This document shows, one piece after another, positions 25,542-33,605 of a stretch of 64,000 bases of DNA (positions are counted from its first letter, which is position 1; every line of letters starts with the position of its first letter). The DNA is from Stappia sp. MMSF_3263 (lineage in GTDB: Bacteria > Pseudomonadota > Alphaproteobacteria > Rhizobiales > Stappiaceae). Location: positions 1-64,000 of the forward strand of contig NZ_JASHIK010000004.1 of assembly GCF_030733745.1 (NCBI RefSeq). Reading direction: 5' to 3'. The translations under genes were made by a program, and so were the position numbers. Under the pieces are notes generated by a model that was not told where the DNA came from, did not search any database, and was given only the letters and a program-made list of their open reading frames with translations.

Positions 25542-26270
25542 ATGCGCAAGCTGAACACAATCGACGGCGAGGGAGACAGGATCGTCCGGCGCAAGCTCTC
25601 GGAGCAGGTCCTGGAGCGGTTGCTCGACATGATCACGCGCCGCGAGATCGCACCTGGCGAACTGATGCCTTCCGAACGGGACCTGATGGATCGTTTCGGC
25701 GTTGGCCGCCCGGCGGTGCGCGAGGCGCTGCAGTCTCTCGACACGATGGGCTTGATCAGCATTTCCCATGGCGAGCGGGCCCGCGTCAGCGCGCTCACGG
25801 CCGATACGGTGATCCGCCAGATTGACGGCGTTGCCCAGTTGCTGCTTTCCGCCTCGCCAGACAACCTGGAGCACCTGAAACAGGCGCGGCGGTTCTTCGA
25901 GACGGGCATGGTGCGGCTCGCCGCCGCCAATGCGACGTCCGGCGACATCGCGGAACTGCGCGCTCTGGTCGACCGTCAGCGCGAAAGCCTGGGCGACGCC
26001 GACGCGTTCATCGCCGCCGACATCGCCTTCCATCGGCGCATCGCCGCGCTTTCGGGAAATCCGATCTTTGCCGCCATCAGCGGCGCGATGCTGAACTGGC
26101 TGTTCAACTATCACGCGGAGATGCTGCTGTGGTCGGGCGCCGAGCACAAGACGCTGGCCGAACACGCCACCATCGTCGACCGGCTTGCGACGGGCGATGG
26201 CTTGGGGGCGGCGGCCGCGATGGAGGACCATCTGGACCGGACCGACACGCTCTATCGGCACAGGGACTGA
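25542..26270 (+). CDS. GntR/FCD regulator, NanR-like
   Basis: A 242-residue FadR-subfamily regulator. The winged helix (about residues 17-85) has PSERDLMDRFGVGRPAVREA as its recognition region, and an FCD effector domain follows with DIAFHRRIAALSGNPIF. The N-terminal arm and the first helix (RRKLSEQVLERLLDMI) look like those of NanR. It lies 88 bases after apnO on the same strand and before the aldehyde dehydrogenase. It is one of two candidates for binding the AACTGGTATGATG motif found at 24567 and 28801. Confidence 0.87.
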   Translation: MRKLNTIDGEGDRIVRRKLSEQVLERLLDMITRREIAPGELMPSERDLMDRFGVGRPAVREALQSLDTMGLISISHGERARVSALTADTVIRQIDGVAQLLLSASPDNLEHLKQARRFFETGMVRLAAANATSGDIAELRALVDRQRESLGDADAFIAADIAFHRRIAALSGNPIFAAISGAMLNWLFNYHAEMLLWSGAEHKTLAEHATIVDRLATGDGLGAAAAMEDHLDRTDTLYRHRD

Positions 26271-26286
26271 TACGCGGCGCGCAAAA

Positions 26287-26328
26287 CTTGTAAACAGAAT
26301 TGACTCATTCAGGCGCGTCGCACATTCT
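26287..26328 (+). promoter_or_regulatory. Promoter of the aldehyde dehydrogenase gene
   Basis: TTGACT (26300-26305), a 17-bp spacer and CATTCT (26323-26328) form a sigma-70-like promoter about 60 bases before the ATG. The block CTTGTAAAC just upstream, read as TTGTAAA-N4-ATTGACT, also occurs in front of the TRAP operon at 28823-28840, suggesting co-regulation. Confidence 0.45.
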
Positions 26329-26388
26329 CTCGCCATATGGCGGTGCCTGTCGGCATCGCCCCAGGCTCCCCATACGAGAGTATCCGCC

Positions 26389-27846
26389 ATGCTTGACAGG
26401 ACTTCCGTCACCGCCTTCGGTCATGTGATCGACGGCCAGGTCACCGATCGCGCCACGACGGAGGGGATCGATGTTCTCGATCCTTCCACCGGTCGCGTCT
26501 TCGCCCGTCTGCCGCGCGGCCGCGCGGCCGATGTCGACAGGGCTGTCGCCGCCGCGCGTGCGGCCTTCGAGGGGGCCTGGGGCGCCATGTCGGCGCTGGA
26601 GCGCGGCCGCATCCTGATGCGCCTGTCGGCCCTGATCCTCGAACATGCGGCCGAACTTGCCGAACTTGAGTGCCTCGACACCGGCAAGCCGATGACCCAG
26701 GCGCGCAACGACATCGCCGCCACGGCCCGCTATTTCGAATATTACGGCTCCGCCGCCGACAAGCATCACGGCGAGACGATCCCTTACACCAAGGGCATGA
26801 CGGTGATGGCGCTGCGGGTGCCCCATGGTGTCACCGGCCACATCATCCCGTGGAACTACCCAGCTCAGATCTTCGGCCGCTCGGTCGGCGGCGCACTGGC
26901 GGCCGGGAATGCCTGCGTGGTCAAGCCGGCGGAGGATGCCTGCCTGACACCGCTGCGGATGGCCGAACTGGCGCTTGAGGCAGGCCTTCCCGCCGGTGCG
27001 CTCAACGTCGTCTGCGGCTTCGGCATGGAGGCGGGCGCCGCGCTCGCCGGGCACACGGGCATCAACCACATCTCCTTCACCGGCTCGCCGCAGACCGGCA
27101 CGGCCGTGGCGCAGGCGGCCGCCGGCAACCATGTTCCCGTGACGCTGGAGCTCGGCGGAAAATCGCCGCAGATCCTCTTTGCCGATGCCGATCTGGACGA
27201 GGCGCTGCCGGTCGTCGTCAATGCCATCGTCCAGAATGCCGGCCAGACCTGTGCTGCTGGCAGCCGCGTCCTGATCGAGCGATCGATCTATGGCGAGGTG
27301 ATGAAACGCCTTGCCGAACGCTTCGCCGCGCTGAAGGTCGGCCCGGGCATCGACGATCCGGACTGCGGTCCCATCGTCAGCGCCCGCCAGCTGCGCCGGG
27401 TCACCGAGCTGGTCGATGCGGCTCTTGCCGATGGTGCGAAGGTGGTGGCGCGCGCCCGGATGGATGCGGCCGCCCCCGAAGGCGGTTTCTACTACCCGCC
27501 AATGCTGCTCGACGGCGCCGCGCCGGAGAGCAGGCTGGCGCAGGACGAGATCTTCGGTCCCGTCCTTGCCGCTTTCCCGTTCGAGGACGAGGCCGAGGCG
27601 GTCCGTCTTGCCAATGCAACGCCTTACGGACTGACGGCGTCGGTCTGGACACGGGACGGCGGCCGGCAGATGCGCTGCGCGAACGCGATCGAGGCCGGTC
27701 AGGTCTTCATCAACAATTACGGCGCGGGCGGGGGGATCGAACTGCCCTTCGGCGGCATGAAGCGCTCTGGCTACGGGCGCGAAAAGGCCTTCGAGGGCAT
27801 GGTCAGCTTCACCACCATCAAGACGGTTGTGCTGAAGCACGGCTGA
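26389..27846 (+). CDS. NAD(P)-dependent aldehyde dehydrogenase
   Basis: A 485-residue aldehyde dehydrogenase. Catalytic residues are in place: E254 in VTLELGGKSP and C288 in NAGQTCAAG, with the Rossmann segment FTGSPQTGTAVAQA. It oxidises an aldehyde to the acid. The frame is open far upstream, but the ATG at 26389 begins the family-like sequence and lies after a promoter. In this acid-sugar island it could feed sugar aldehydes or glycolaldehyde-type products into central metabolism; the substrate is not readable from the sequence. Confidence 0.88.
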   Translation: MLDRTSVTAFGHVIDGQVTDRATTEGIDVLDPSTGRVFARLPRGRAADVDRAVAAARAAFEGAWGAMSALERGRILMRLSALILEHAAELAELECLDTGKPMTQARNDIAATARYFEYYGSAADKHHGETIPYTKGMTVMALRVPHGVTGHIIPWNYPAQIFGRSVGGALAAGNACVVKPAEDACLTPLRMAELALEAGLPAGALNVVCGFGMEAGAALAGHTGINHISFTGSPQTGTAVAQAAAGNHVPVTLELGGKSPQILFADADLDEALPVVVNAIVQNAGQTCAAGSRVLIERSIYGEVMKRLAERFAALKVGPGIDDPDCGPIVSARQLRRVTELVDAALADGAKVVARARMDAAAPEGGFYYPPMLLDGAAPESRLAQDEIFGPVLAAFPFEDEAEAVRLANATPYGLTASVWTRDGGRQMRCANAIEAGQVFINNYGAGGGIELPFGGMKRSGYGREKAFEGMVSFTTIKTVVLKHG

Positions 27847-27862
27847 CGGTGCCGGACGACCT

Positions 27863-27889
27863 GGGGGGCGGCCGTCAGGGCCGTCTTCC
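27863..27889. terminator. Imperfect GC hairpin between convergent genes
   Basis: 27863-27873 pairs with 27879-27889 around GTCAG, with three G-T pairs. It lies between the aldehyde dehydrogenase stop and the end of the convergent gntR gene. Weak evidence. Confidence 0.25.
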
Positions 27890-27912
27890 CCGGGGGCGGC
27901 AAGGCCCGGGTG

Positions 27913-28683
27913 TCAGAAGTCCGGCTGGCTGGTCAGCATGCGCGTGCGGGCATGCTCGATATGGTTGCGCATCGCCCGTTTTGCCTTGTTGGCGGCGCCG
28001 GCCTCGATGTGGCGGAAGATCTCTTCATGCTCCGCCTGCACCGCCTCGGCCCGCACGAGCGGCTGGAACTTCACCAGGAAGCGCATCAGGGTCACCGAGC
28101 GGGTGACGTCGTATTCCAGCGATTTCAGGGTGCTGACGATGCGCGGGTTGCAGGTGGCGATCGCCACCGCCTCATGAAACGCATAGTCGTGATAGTGCAT
28201 GATGGCGTTCTTGTGCAGCGCCTCGGAGAACCGGTCGAGAGCTCCGCGCAGGCGCTCGATATCGGCCGGCCCGCGCCGCCTGGCGGCGAGATAGGCGGCT
28301 TCCGGCTCGATCAGCAGCCGCAGTTCGATGCCGTTGAGCAGGTCGCCGATGCGTTGCAGCGCCTCGCGGTCGCTGTCTCCCGCGACATCCGCTCCCTGGG
28401 CGCCCATGGCGTTCTGGACGAAGTTTCCCGACCCGCGCACGGAGGTGATCAGCCCGTCCTCGCGCAGTTTGTCGAGCGCCTCGCGCAGCACCGGGCGTGA
28501 TACGTCGAACTCGCCCGCGAGCGTGTTTTCCGACGGCAGCTTGGTGCCGGCGGTGATCATCCCCGTCACGATCGCATGAAACAGGTTCTCGTAGACCCGG
28601 TCGGCGAGCCGCTCGGCCTTGCTCTGCTGGAGGTCGGCGAAGGCGAAGTCCGTCGACCGCGGTGATGGCGCGATCTTGTCCAT
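27913..28683 (-). CDS. GntR/FCD family transcriptional regulator
   Basis: A 256-residue regulator with a winged helix carrying PSENTLAGEFDVSRPVLREA (about residues 49-68) and a C-terminal FCD domain (DYAFHEAVAIATCNPRI). It is divergent from the TRAP transporter operon across 218 bases and probably controls it. I chose the ATG at 28683. A promoter TTGACC-N17-AATAAA ends only 7 bases before it, so the mRNA may have almost no leader. An in-frame upstream start near 28728 would lie before this promoter. Confidence 0.86.
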   Translation of the reverse strand: MDKIAPSPRSTDFAFADLQQSKAERLADRVYENLFHAIVTGMITAGTKLPSENTLAGEFDVSRPVLREALDKLREDGLITSVRGSGNFVQNAMGAQGADVAGDSDREALQRIGDLLNGIELRLLIEPEAAYLAARRRGPADIERLRGALDRFSEALHKNAIMHYHDYAFHEAVAIATCNPRIVSTLKSLEYDVTRSVTLMRFLVKFQPLVRAEAVQAEHEEIFRHIEAGAANKAKRAMRNHIEHARTRMLTSQPDF

Positions 28684-28690
28684 GCCTCGT

Positions 28691-28719
28691 TTTATTGGCG
28701 AAAGCTCTCGCTGGGTCAA
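28691..28719 (-). promoter_or_regulatory. Promoter of the gntR gene, near-leaderless
   Basis: On the minus strand: TTGACC (28719-28714), 17-bp spacer, AATAAA (28696-28691). The predicted transcription start is about 28684, next to the ATG at 28683. Confidence 0.45.
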
Positions 28720-28800
28720 TATCGCCACCTGCCTTGCGGTTCGCCGGGGTGCCGCCGCGCCTGTCCGGGCGAGCGGTCATCGGGAGGATTATATTATAAT

Positions 28801-28840
28801 CATCATACCAGTTAGGTAGAAGTTGTAAAACGTATTGACT
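28801..28840 (+). promoter_or_regulatory. TRAP operon control region with shared operator
   Basis: CATCATACCAGTT (28801-28813) is identical to the motif at 24567-24579. It follows an AT-rich run at 28789-28800. Downstream, TTGTAAA-N4-ATTGACT (28823-28840) matches the block before the aldehyde dehydrogenase and includes a -35-like TTGACT (28835-28840). A convincing -10 is not clear. The dctP start codon is at 28902, preceded by GGGAGGAT. Confidence 0.5.
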
Positions 28841-28901
28841 GGATGGCCGTTCGCATACACACTCCGCGGCCGGTGCAGGAGACACCAGGGAGGATATCGC
28901 T

Positions 28902-29882
28902 ATGTTTCGTTTCCGCAGTTTTGCAGCCGTCTCGGCCGTCGCCGCCTCGTTCGCGCTCGGTGGCGCCGCCTCGGCCCAGACCGTTTTGAACTTCGCGCAT
29001 TCCACTGCGCAGAACTCCCACTACAGCATGGGCGTGCAGGCCTTCGCCAAGACGCTCTCCGAGCTCAGCAATGGCAAGTTCGAGATCCGCGAGCAGGCCG
29101 CCGGCGCGCTTGGCGGCGAGCGTGACGTGATCGAGGGACTGCAGATCGGCTCCGTCGAGCTCACCATTTCCTCGACCGGTCCGCTCGGCAACTTCGTCCC
29201 CGAGGCTCTGGTTCTCGACCTGCCGTTCCTGTTCAAGGACTATGACGCGGCCCGCTCGATCCTTGATGGCGAGATCGGCCAGGAGCTTCTCGCCAAGGTC
29301 AGCGAGAACAATCTCGTCGCCCTTGCGTGGTCCGAGAACGGCTTCCGCCATGTCACCAACTCCAGGGGGCCGATCAACACGCCCGCCGATCTCGAGGGCC
29401 TGAAGATCCGCACGATGGAAAACCAGGTGCACATGGAAGCCTTCCGCGCGGCCGGCGCCTCGCCGACGCCGATGGCGTTCCCGGAGGTCTTCGCGGCCCT
29501 CCAGCAGCACGTGATCGACGGCCAGGAAAACCCCATCCCGGTCATCACCGCGTCGAAGTTCTGGGAAGTGCAGGACAACCTGACGCTGACCGGCCATGTC
29601 TACTCGCCGGCGATCATCCTTGCCGCGCCGAGCCTCTGGGATGGTCTCTCCGACGAGGAGAAGGGCTGGTTCCGTGAGGCCGCCACCGCCGCCGTCGCTG
29701 CCACCCGCGCCAAGGTCGAGGCGGACGAGGCCAATGGTGTCGCGCTCCTGCGCGAGAACGGCATGAAGGTGATCGAGAAGGTCGACCAGGCCGCGTTTCA
29801 GAAGGCGGTCAGCCCGGCCTACGAGACGTTTGTCTCCAAGTATGGCGACGAGATGCTGAAGCGCATTCAGGCCGCCCAGTAA
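28902..29882 (+). CDS. dctP: TRAP transporter substrate-binding protein (DctP family)
   Basis: A 326-residue periplasmic binding protein of the TRAP family. The signal peptide is at about residues 1-26, with cleavage near ASA-QT. The mature protein has the DctP features ALAWSENGFRHVTNSRGPI and LEGLKIRTMENQVHM, the latter carrying the arginine that binds the ligand carboxylate. It is first in an operon with dctQM and the tetronate genes, so L-threonate or D-erythronate are the likely ligands (inference). Confidence 0.9.
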   Translation: MFRFRSFAAVSAVAASFALGGAASAQTVLNFAHSTAQNSHYSMGVQAFAKTLSELSNGKFEIREQAAGALGGERDVIEGLQIGSVELTISSTGPLGNFVPEALVLDLPFLFKDYDAARSILDGEIGQELLAKVSENNLVALAWSENGFRHVTNSRGPINTPADLEGLKIRTMENQVHMEAFRAAGASPTPMAFPEVFAALQQHVIDGQENPIPVITASKFWEVQDNLTLTGHVYSPAIILAAPSLWDGLSDEEKGWFREAATAAVAATRAKVEADEANGVALLRENGMKVIEKVDQAAFQKAVSPAYETFVSKYGDEMLKRIQAAQ

Positions 29883-29903
29883 CGAGGCCGCCTCACGGCA
29901 TCC

Positions 29904-29931
29904 CCGGGGTGGCCGCGTGCGGCCGCCCCGG
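29904..29931 (+). terminator. Hairpin between dctP and dctQ
   Basis: Arms CCGGGGTGGCC (29904-29914) and GGCCGCCCCGG (29921-29931) form an 11-bp stem with one G-T pair and a 6-nt loop, 21 bases after the dctP stop codon. No T-run. Same placement as the hairpins after the other binding-protein genes. Confidence 0.55.
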
Positions 29932-29945
29932 CAGGAGTTCGATCA

Positions 29946-30464
29946 ATGCAGTGGTTCCTTGCCCTCGAGCGCCGGGTCACCCGTGTCGCTCTCGAATTGT
30001 CCATTGTCGCGCTGGCGGCGATCGTCGTCCTCACCTTCTACCAGGTCGTGACCCGTTTCGTTTTCGGGCATCCCAGCGCCTGGTCCGAGGTCGCCGCCCG
30101 GTCGGTGATGATGTGGATGGTGTTCATGGGGCTCGCGGCCGCCTTCCGGCAAGGCGCGATGATCGCCGTCGACTTCCTGATCGATGTCGGGCCGAAACCG
30201 CTGCGGCGTGTCCTTCTGGTCGTCATCGCCATTGCCTCGCTCGCCTTCCTCGCCCTGCTCGTCTGGTACGGCACCGCCATGGCCATGCGCGTGCAGCGGC
30301 AGAACCTTGCAGGCCTCGAGATCAGCATCGCCTGGGTCTACGCGGCCCTGCCCGTGGGCGCGGCCTTCGCCGTTCCCGGCGTGATCGCGCGGTTGTTCGC
30401 CAGTCTTGCCGAGGAGGCGAATGCCCGGCCCGGCGAGATCAAGGATGTGGAGGGCCAGGTATGA
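29946..30464 (+). CDS. dctQ: TRAP transporter small permease (DctQ family)
   Basis: A 172-residue membrane protein with four predicted helices. The conserved DctQ stretch is visible as EVAARSVMMWMVFMGLAAAFRQGAMIAV in part (about residues 39-66). It links the binding protein to the DctM channel. The start codon follows GGCAGGAG by 9 bases, and the stop overlaps the dctM start by 4 bases. Confidence 0.88.
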   Translation: MQWFLALERRVTRVALELSIVALAAIVVLTFYQVVTRFVFGHPSAWSEVAARSVMMWMVFMGLAAAFRQGAMIAVDFLIDVGPKPLRRVLLVVIAIASLAFLALLVWYGTAMAMRVQRQNLAGLEISIAWVYAALPVGAAFAVPGVIARLFASLAEEANARPGEIKDVEGQV

Positions 30465-31738
30465 ACGCGGCCCTTGCCTTTTCGCTCCTGATCCTGTTTG
30501 CGGCGGCGATCCCGATCGGCGTTTCGCTGGTGCTCGCCAGTGCCTTCGGCATCAGCATGTTTTCCACCGTCCCGCTGTTGCTTGCCGTGCAGCGCATTTT
30601 CGCGAGCATCGATTCCTTTCCCCTGCTTGCCGTTCCGCTCTTCATCCTGTCCGGCAACCTGATGGCGGCGGCCGGCATCTCCGAGCGCCTGGTGGAACTC
30701 GCCAAGTCGCTCGTCGGCGGCATCCAGGGCGGGCTTGCCTGCACCTGCGTCGTCACCTGCATGATCTTTGCTTCGGTCTCCGGTTCCTCGGTCGCGACCA
30801 CATTCGCCATCGGCGTCATCCTCATTCCGGCGATGGTCCGCCACGGCTATCCCGTCGGCACGGCGGCGGCGATCCAGGCCTCCTCGGCCGAGCTCGGCGT
30901 GCTCATTCCGCCCTCGATCCCGCTGATCCTCTATGGTGTGGCGACGGAGACCTCCATCGGGCAGCTGTTCCTCGCCGGCATCGGGCCGGGCATCCTGGTT
31001 GCCGCGGCGCTCTTCCTCTACCTGCTCATCCTGTGCCGGGTGAAGGGCTACGGAACCATGGACGGCGATGAGCGCAAGCCGTTTGTCGAAGCGCTGGTCC
31101 ATTCCTTCTGGGCGCTGCTCATGCCGGTTGTCGTGCTTGGCGGCATCTATGGCGGCGTCTTCACCCCCACCGAGGCCTCGTCCATCGCCGTGGTCTACGC
31201 GCTGTTTGTCGGCGTGTTCGTCTACCGCTCGCTGACGCTGGAGAAAATCTACGCCTCGCTGCGCACCTCGGCGGTCTCCAGCACGGTGATCATGATCATC
31301 ATCGCCGGCGCCGGGCTGTTCTCGTTCCTCGTGACCCGTTCCGGCCTGCCGGCGATCATCGCGGAATGGGTGCAGCAGGTCTTCACCGACAAGTACAGCT
31401 TCCTGATCGCGGTGAATGTCTTCCTGTTCATCGTCGGCATGTTCGTCGAGACATCGGCCGCGATTCTGGTTCTGGCGCCGCTGCTCGCCCCGATCGCCAT
31501 CGCCTATGGCGTCGATCCGGTGCATTTCGGCCTGATCATCGTCGTCAACCTGGCGCTTGGCATGTTCACGCCGCCGGTCGGGGTCAATCTCTTCGCCGCC
31601 TGCGCGGTGGCGAAGATATCCATCCAGAAGATCATCCCGGCTCTGGTTCCGATGGTCCTGGTGGTGATGGGCTGCGTGCTTCTGGTCACCTATGTGCCGT
31701 TCATCTCGCTCGGTCTGGTCGAGCTTTTCTACAGGTAG
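30461..31738 (+). CDS. dctM: TRAP transporter large permease (DctM family)
   Basis: A 425-residue protein with about twelve helices, the cation-coupled transport subunit. Hallmarks include IDSFPLLAVPLFILSGNLM (about residues 47-65), ASSAELGVLIPPSIPLILYG, and FTPPVGVNLFAAC near the C-terminus. Translation is coupled to dctQ by a 4-base overlap. It is followed after 31 bases by the SDR gene, so transport and catabolism share a transcript. Confidence 0.93.
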   Translation: MNAALAFSLLILFAAAIPIGVSLVLASAFGISMFSTVPLLLAVQRIFASIDSFPLLAVPLFILSGNLMAAAGISERLVELAKSLVGGIQGGLACTCVVTCMIFASVSGSSVATTFAIGVILIPAMVRHGYPVGTAAAIQASSAELGVLIPPSIPLILYGVATETSIGQLFLAGIGPGILVAAALFLYLLILCRVKGYGTMDGDERKPFVEALVHSFWALLMPVVVLGGIYGGVFTPTEASSIAVVYALFVGVFVYRSLTLEKIYASLRTSAVSSTVIMIIIAGAGLFSFLVTRSGLPAIIAEWVQQVFTDKYSFLIAVNVFLFIVGMFVETSAAILVLAPLLAPIAIAYGVDPVHFGLIIVVNLALGMFTPPVGVNLFAACAVAKISIQKIIPALVPMVLVVMGCVLLVTYVPFISLGLVELFYR

Positions 31739-31769
31739 CGGCCCCGCCGCTCCGGTTCTGGAGACACAC

Positions 31770-32519
31770 ATGAAACTGAAGGACAAGGTCGCCATCGTCA
31801 CGGGCGCGGGCGGGGGCTATGGCGAGGGCATCGCCCGCTACTTCGCCGAGGAGGGGGCCAGGGTCGTTGTTGCCGACATTCGCGGCGATGCGGCGCAAAA
31901 GGTTGCCGGCGACATCGGCGCTGCCGCCGTGGCCTGCACGGCCGACGTCACCAGCGGCGAGTCCACCAAGGCGATGGTGCAGACCGCGCTCGACGCCTTC
32001 GGCAGGCTCGACATCCTCGTCAACAATGCCGGCACCACCCACAAGAACCAGTCGATGCTGACCGTCGACGAGGCGACCTTCGACAAGGTCTATGCGGTCA
32101 ACGTCAAATCCCTCTATCACGCGGCCGTCCACGGTGTGCCGGCACTGGAAAAGGCCGGCGGCGGTGTCATCATCAACATCGCCTCGACCGCCGGTGTCAG
32201 GCCGCGTCCGGGCCTGACCTGGTACAACGGGTCGAAAGGCGCGGCGATCGCCATCACCCGCTCCATGGCGGTGGAGCTGGCGGATCGCGGGATCCGTGTC
32301 TGCGGCATCAACCCGGTGATGGGCGAAACCGGTCTTACCGACCAGTTCCTGCCCGGCGACGACACGCCGGAGACGCGGGCGAAGGTCATTGCGGGTATTC
32401 CGCTCGGACGCCTGTCGCGCCCGCTCGACATTGCCAAGGCCTGCGGTTTCCTGGCCTCCGACGAGGCGGAGTTCATCACCGGCGTGCTGCTTGAGGTCGA
32501 CGGCGGGCGCTGCATCTGA
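31770..32519 (+). CDS. Short-chain dehydrogenase/reductase (glucose 1-dehydrogenase-like)
   Basis: A 249-residue SDR oxidoreductase. The cofactor motif is TGAGGGYGEG (residues 11-20), NNAG follows near residue 87, the catalytic serine lies in NIASTAG, and the YNGSK pair gives Tyr and Lys. D36 in VVADIRG suggests NAD rather than NADP. The C-terminal LEVDGGRCI is typical. It lies between the TRAP transporter and denD, so it probably oxidises an acid sugar or its aldehyde; no substrate can be read from the sequence. Confidence 0.85.
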   Translation: MKLKDKVAIVTGAGGGYGEGIARYFAEEGARVVVADIRGDAAQKVAGDIGAAAVACTADVTSGESTKAMVQTALDAFGRLDILVNNAGTTHKNQSMLTVDEATFDKVYAVNVKSLYHAAVHGVPALEKAGGGVIINIASTAGVRPRPGLTWYNGSKGAAIAITRSMAVELADRGIRVCGINPVMGETGLTDQFLPGDDTPETRAKVIAGIPLGRLSRPLDIAKACGFLASDEAEFITGVLLEVDGGRCI

Positions 32520-32621
32520 CGACCTGCCCGCAAGGGTTGACGCGGCTGCGTCGTCGCCTGCGACATCCGGCCGTGGCTCGATCGCAAGACAGACAGGGCC
32601 GGCGTGCCCGGGAGTTCGAGA

Positions 32622-33605
32622 ATGACGACATGCCTGATCATTGGCGGAGCCGGCATGCTGGGCCAGGGCCTGGCGCGGTCGCTGGCGAAGGGCGGCAGGC
32701 TCAAGGGCGCGCCGCTTTCCCGCCTCGCGCTGTACGACGTGGTGCCGGCCGCCCCGCCGCAGGGCGGGGCCCCCGCCGAGATCTCGACCGGTGACCTGGG
32801 TGCGCCCGGCGAGGCCGAGCGGCTGGTCGCCGCGCGCCCCGACGTCATCTATCACCTGGCGGCGATCGTCTCCGGCGAGGCCGAGCGGGACTTCGACAAG
32901 GGTTACCGGATCAATCTGGACGGTACCCGGCTGTTGTTCGAGGCGATCCGGGCCGAGCACCAGCGCTCCGGCTATTGCCCGCGTGTCGTGTTCACCTCCT
33001 CTCTGGCCGTTTTCGGCACCCCGCTTCCCGAGGTCATCGGCGACGACCATGTGGTCACGCCCCTGTCGAGCTACGGCACCCAGAAGGCCATCGGCGAACT
33101 GCTGCTTGCCGACTACTCGCGCCGCGGTTTCTTCGACGGCATCGGCCTGCGCCTGCCGACCATCGTCATCCGCCCGGGCAAGCCGAACGCCGCCGCCTCC
33201 AGCTTCTTCTCCTCCATCCTGCGCGAGCCGCTGGCGGGCAAGGAGGCGGTGCTGCCGGTCGGCACCGAGGTATGCCACTGGCTGGCGAGCCCGCGCGCGG
33301 CGGTGGGCTATCTCGTCCATGCCGGCGATATCGACACCGCCGCCATGGGCGGCCGTCGCAACATCACCCTGCCCGGCGTCTCGGTGACCGTCGGCGAGCA
33401 GATCGAGGCGCTGCGCAAGGTGGCGGGCGAGGAGGCGGTCGCCCTGATCCGCCACCAGCCCGATCCGGCGATCGAGGCGATCATCTCCACCTGGCCGAAG
33501 GCCTTCGACACGCGCCGCGCGCTCGATCTCGGCTTTGCCGGCGATGCCTCCATCGAGGCGATTATTACCGCCTATCTTGAGGATCAGGCGGAGGCCCGGG
33601 CATGA
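32622..33605 (+). CDS. denD: D-erythronate dehydrogenase
   Basis: A 327-residue extended-SDR (NAD-dependent epimerase/dehydratase fold) protein. It has the GGAGMLGQGLA cofactor loop (residues 8-18), the YHLAAIVSGEAE segment typical of the DenD group, and the catalytic SYGTQK motif. DenD oxidises D-erythronate to 2-oxo-tetronate. All downstream genes of the tetronate route (ltnD, otnK, otnC, otnI) follow directly, which makes the assignment strong. It overlaps ltnD by 4 bases. Confidence 0.85.
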   Translation: MTTCLIIGGAGMLGQGLARSLAKGGRLKGAPLSRLALYDVVPAAPPQGGAPAEISTGDLGAPGEAERLVAARPDVIYHLAAIVSGEAERDFDKGYRINLDGTRLLFEAIRAEHQRSGYCPRVVFTSSLAVFGTPLPEVIGDDHVVTPLSSYGTQKAIGELLLADYSRRGFFDGIGLRLPTIVIRPGKPNAAASSFFSSILREPLAGKEAVLPVGTEVCHWLASPRAAVGYLVHAGDIDTAAMGGRRNITLPGVSVTVGEQIEALRKVAGEEAVALIRHQPDPAIEAIISTWPKAFDTRRALDLGFAGDASIEAIITAYLEDQAEARA

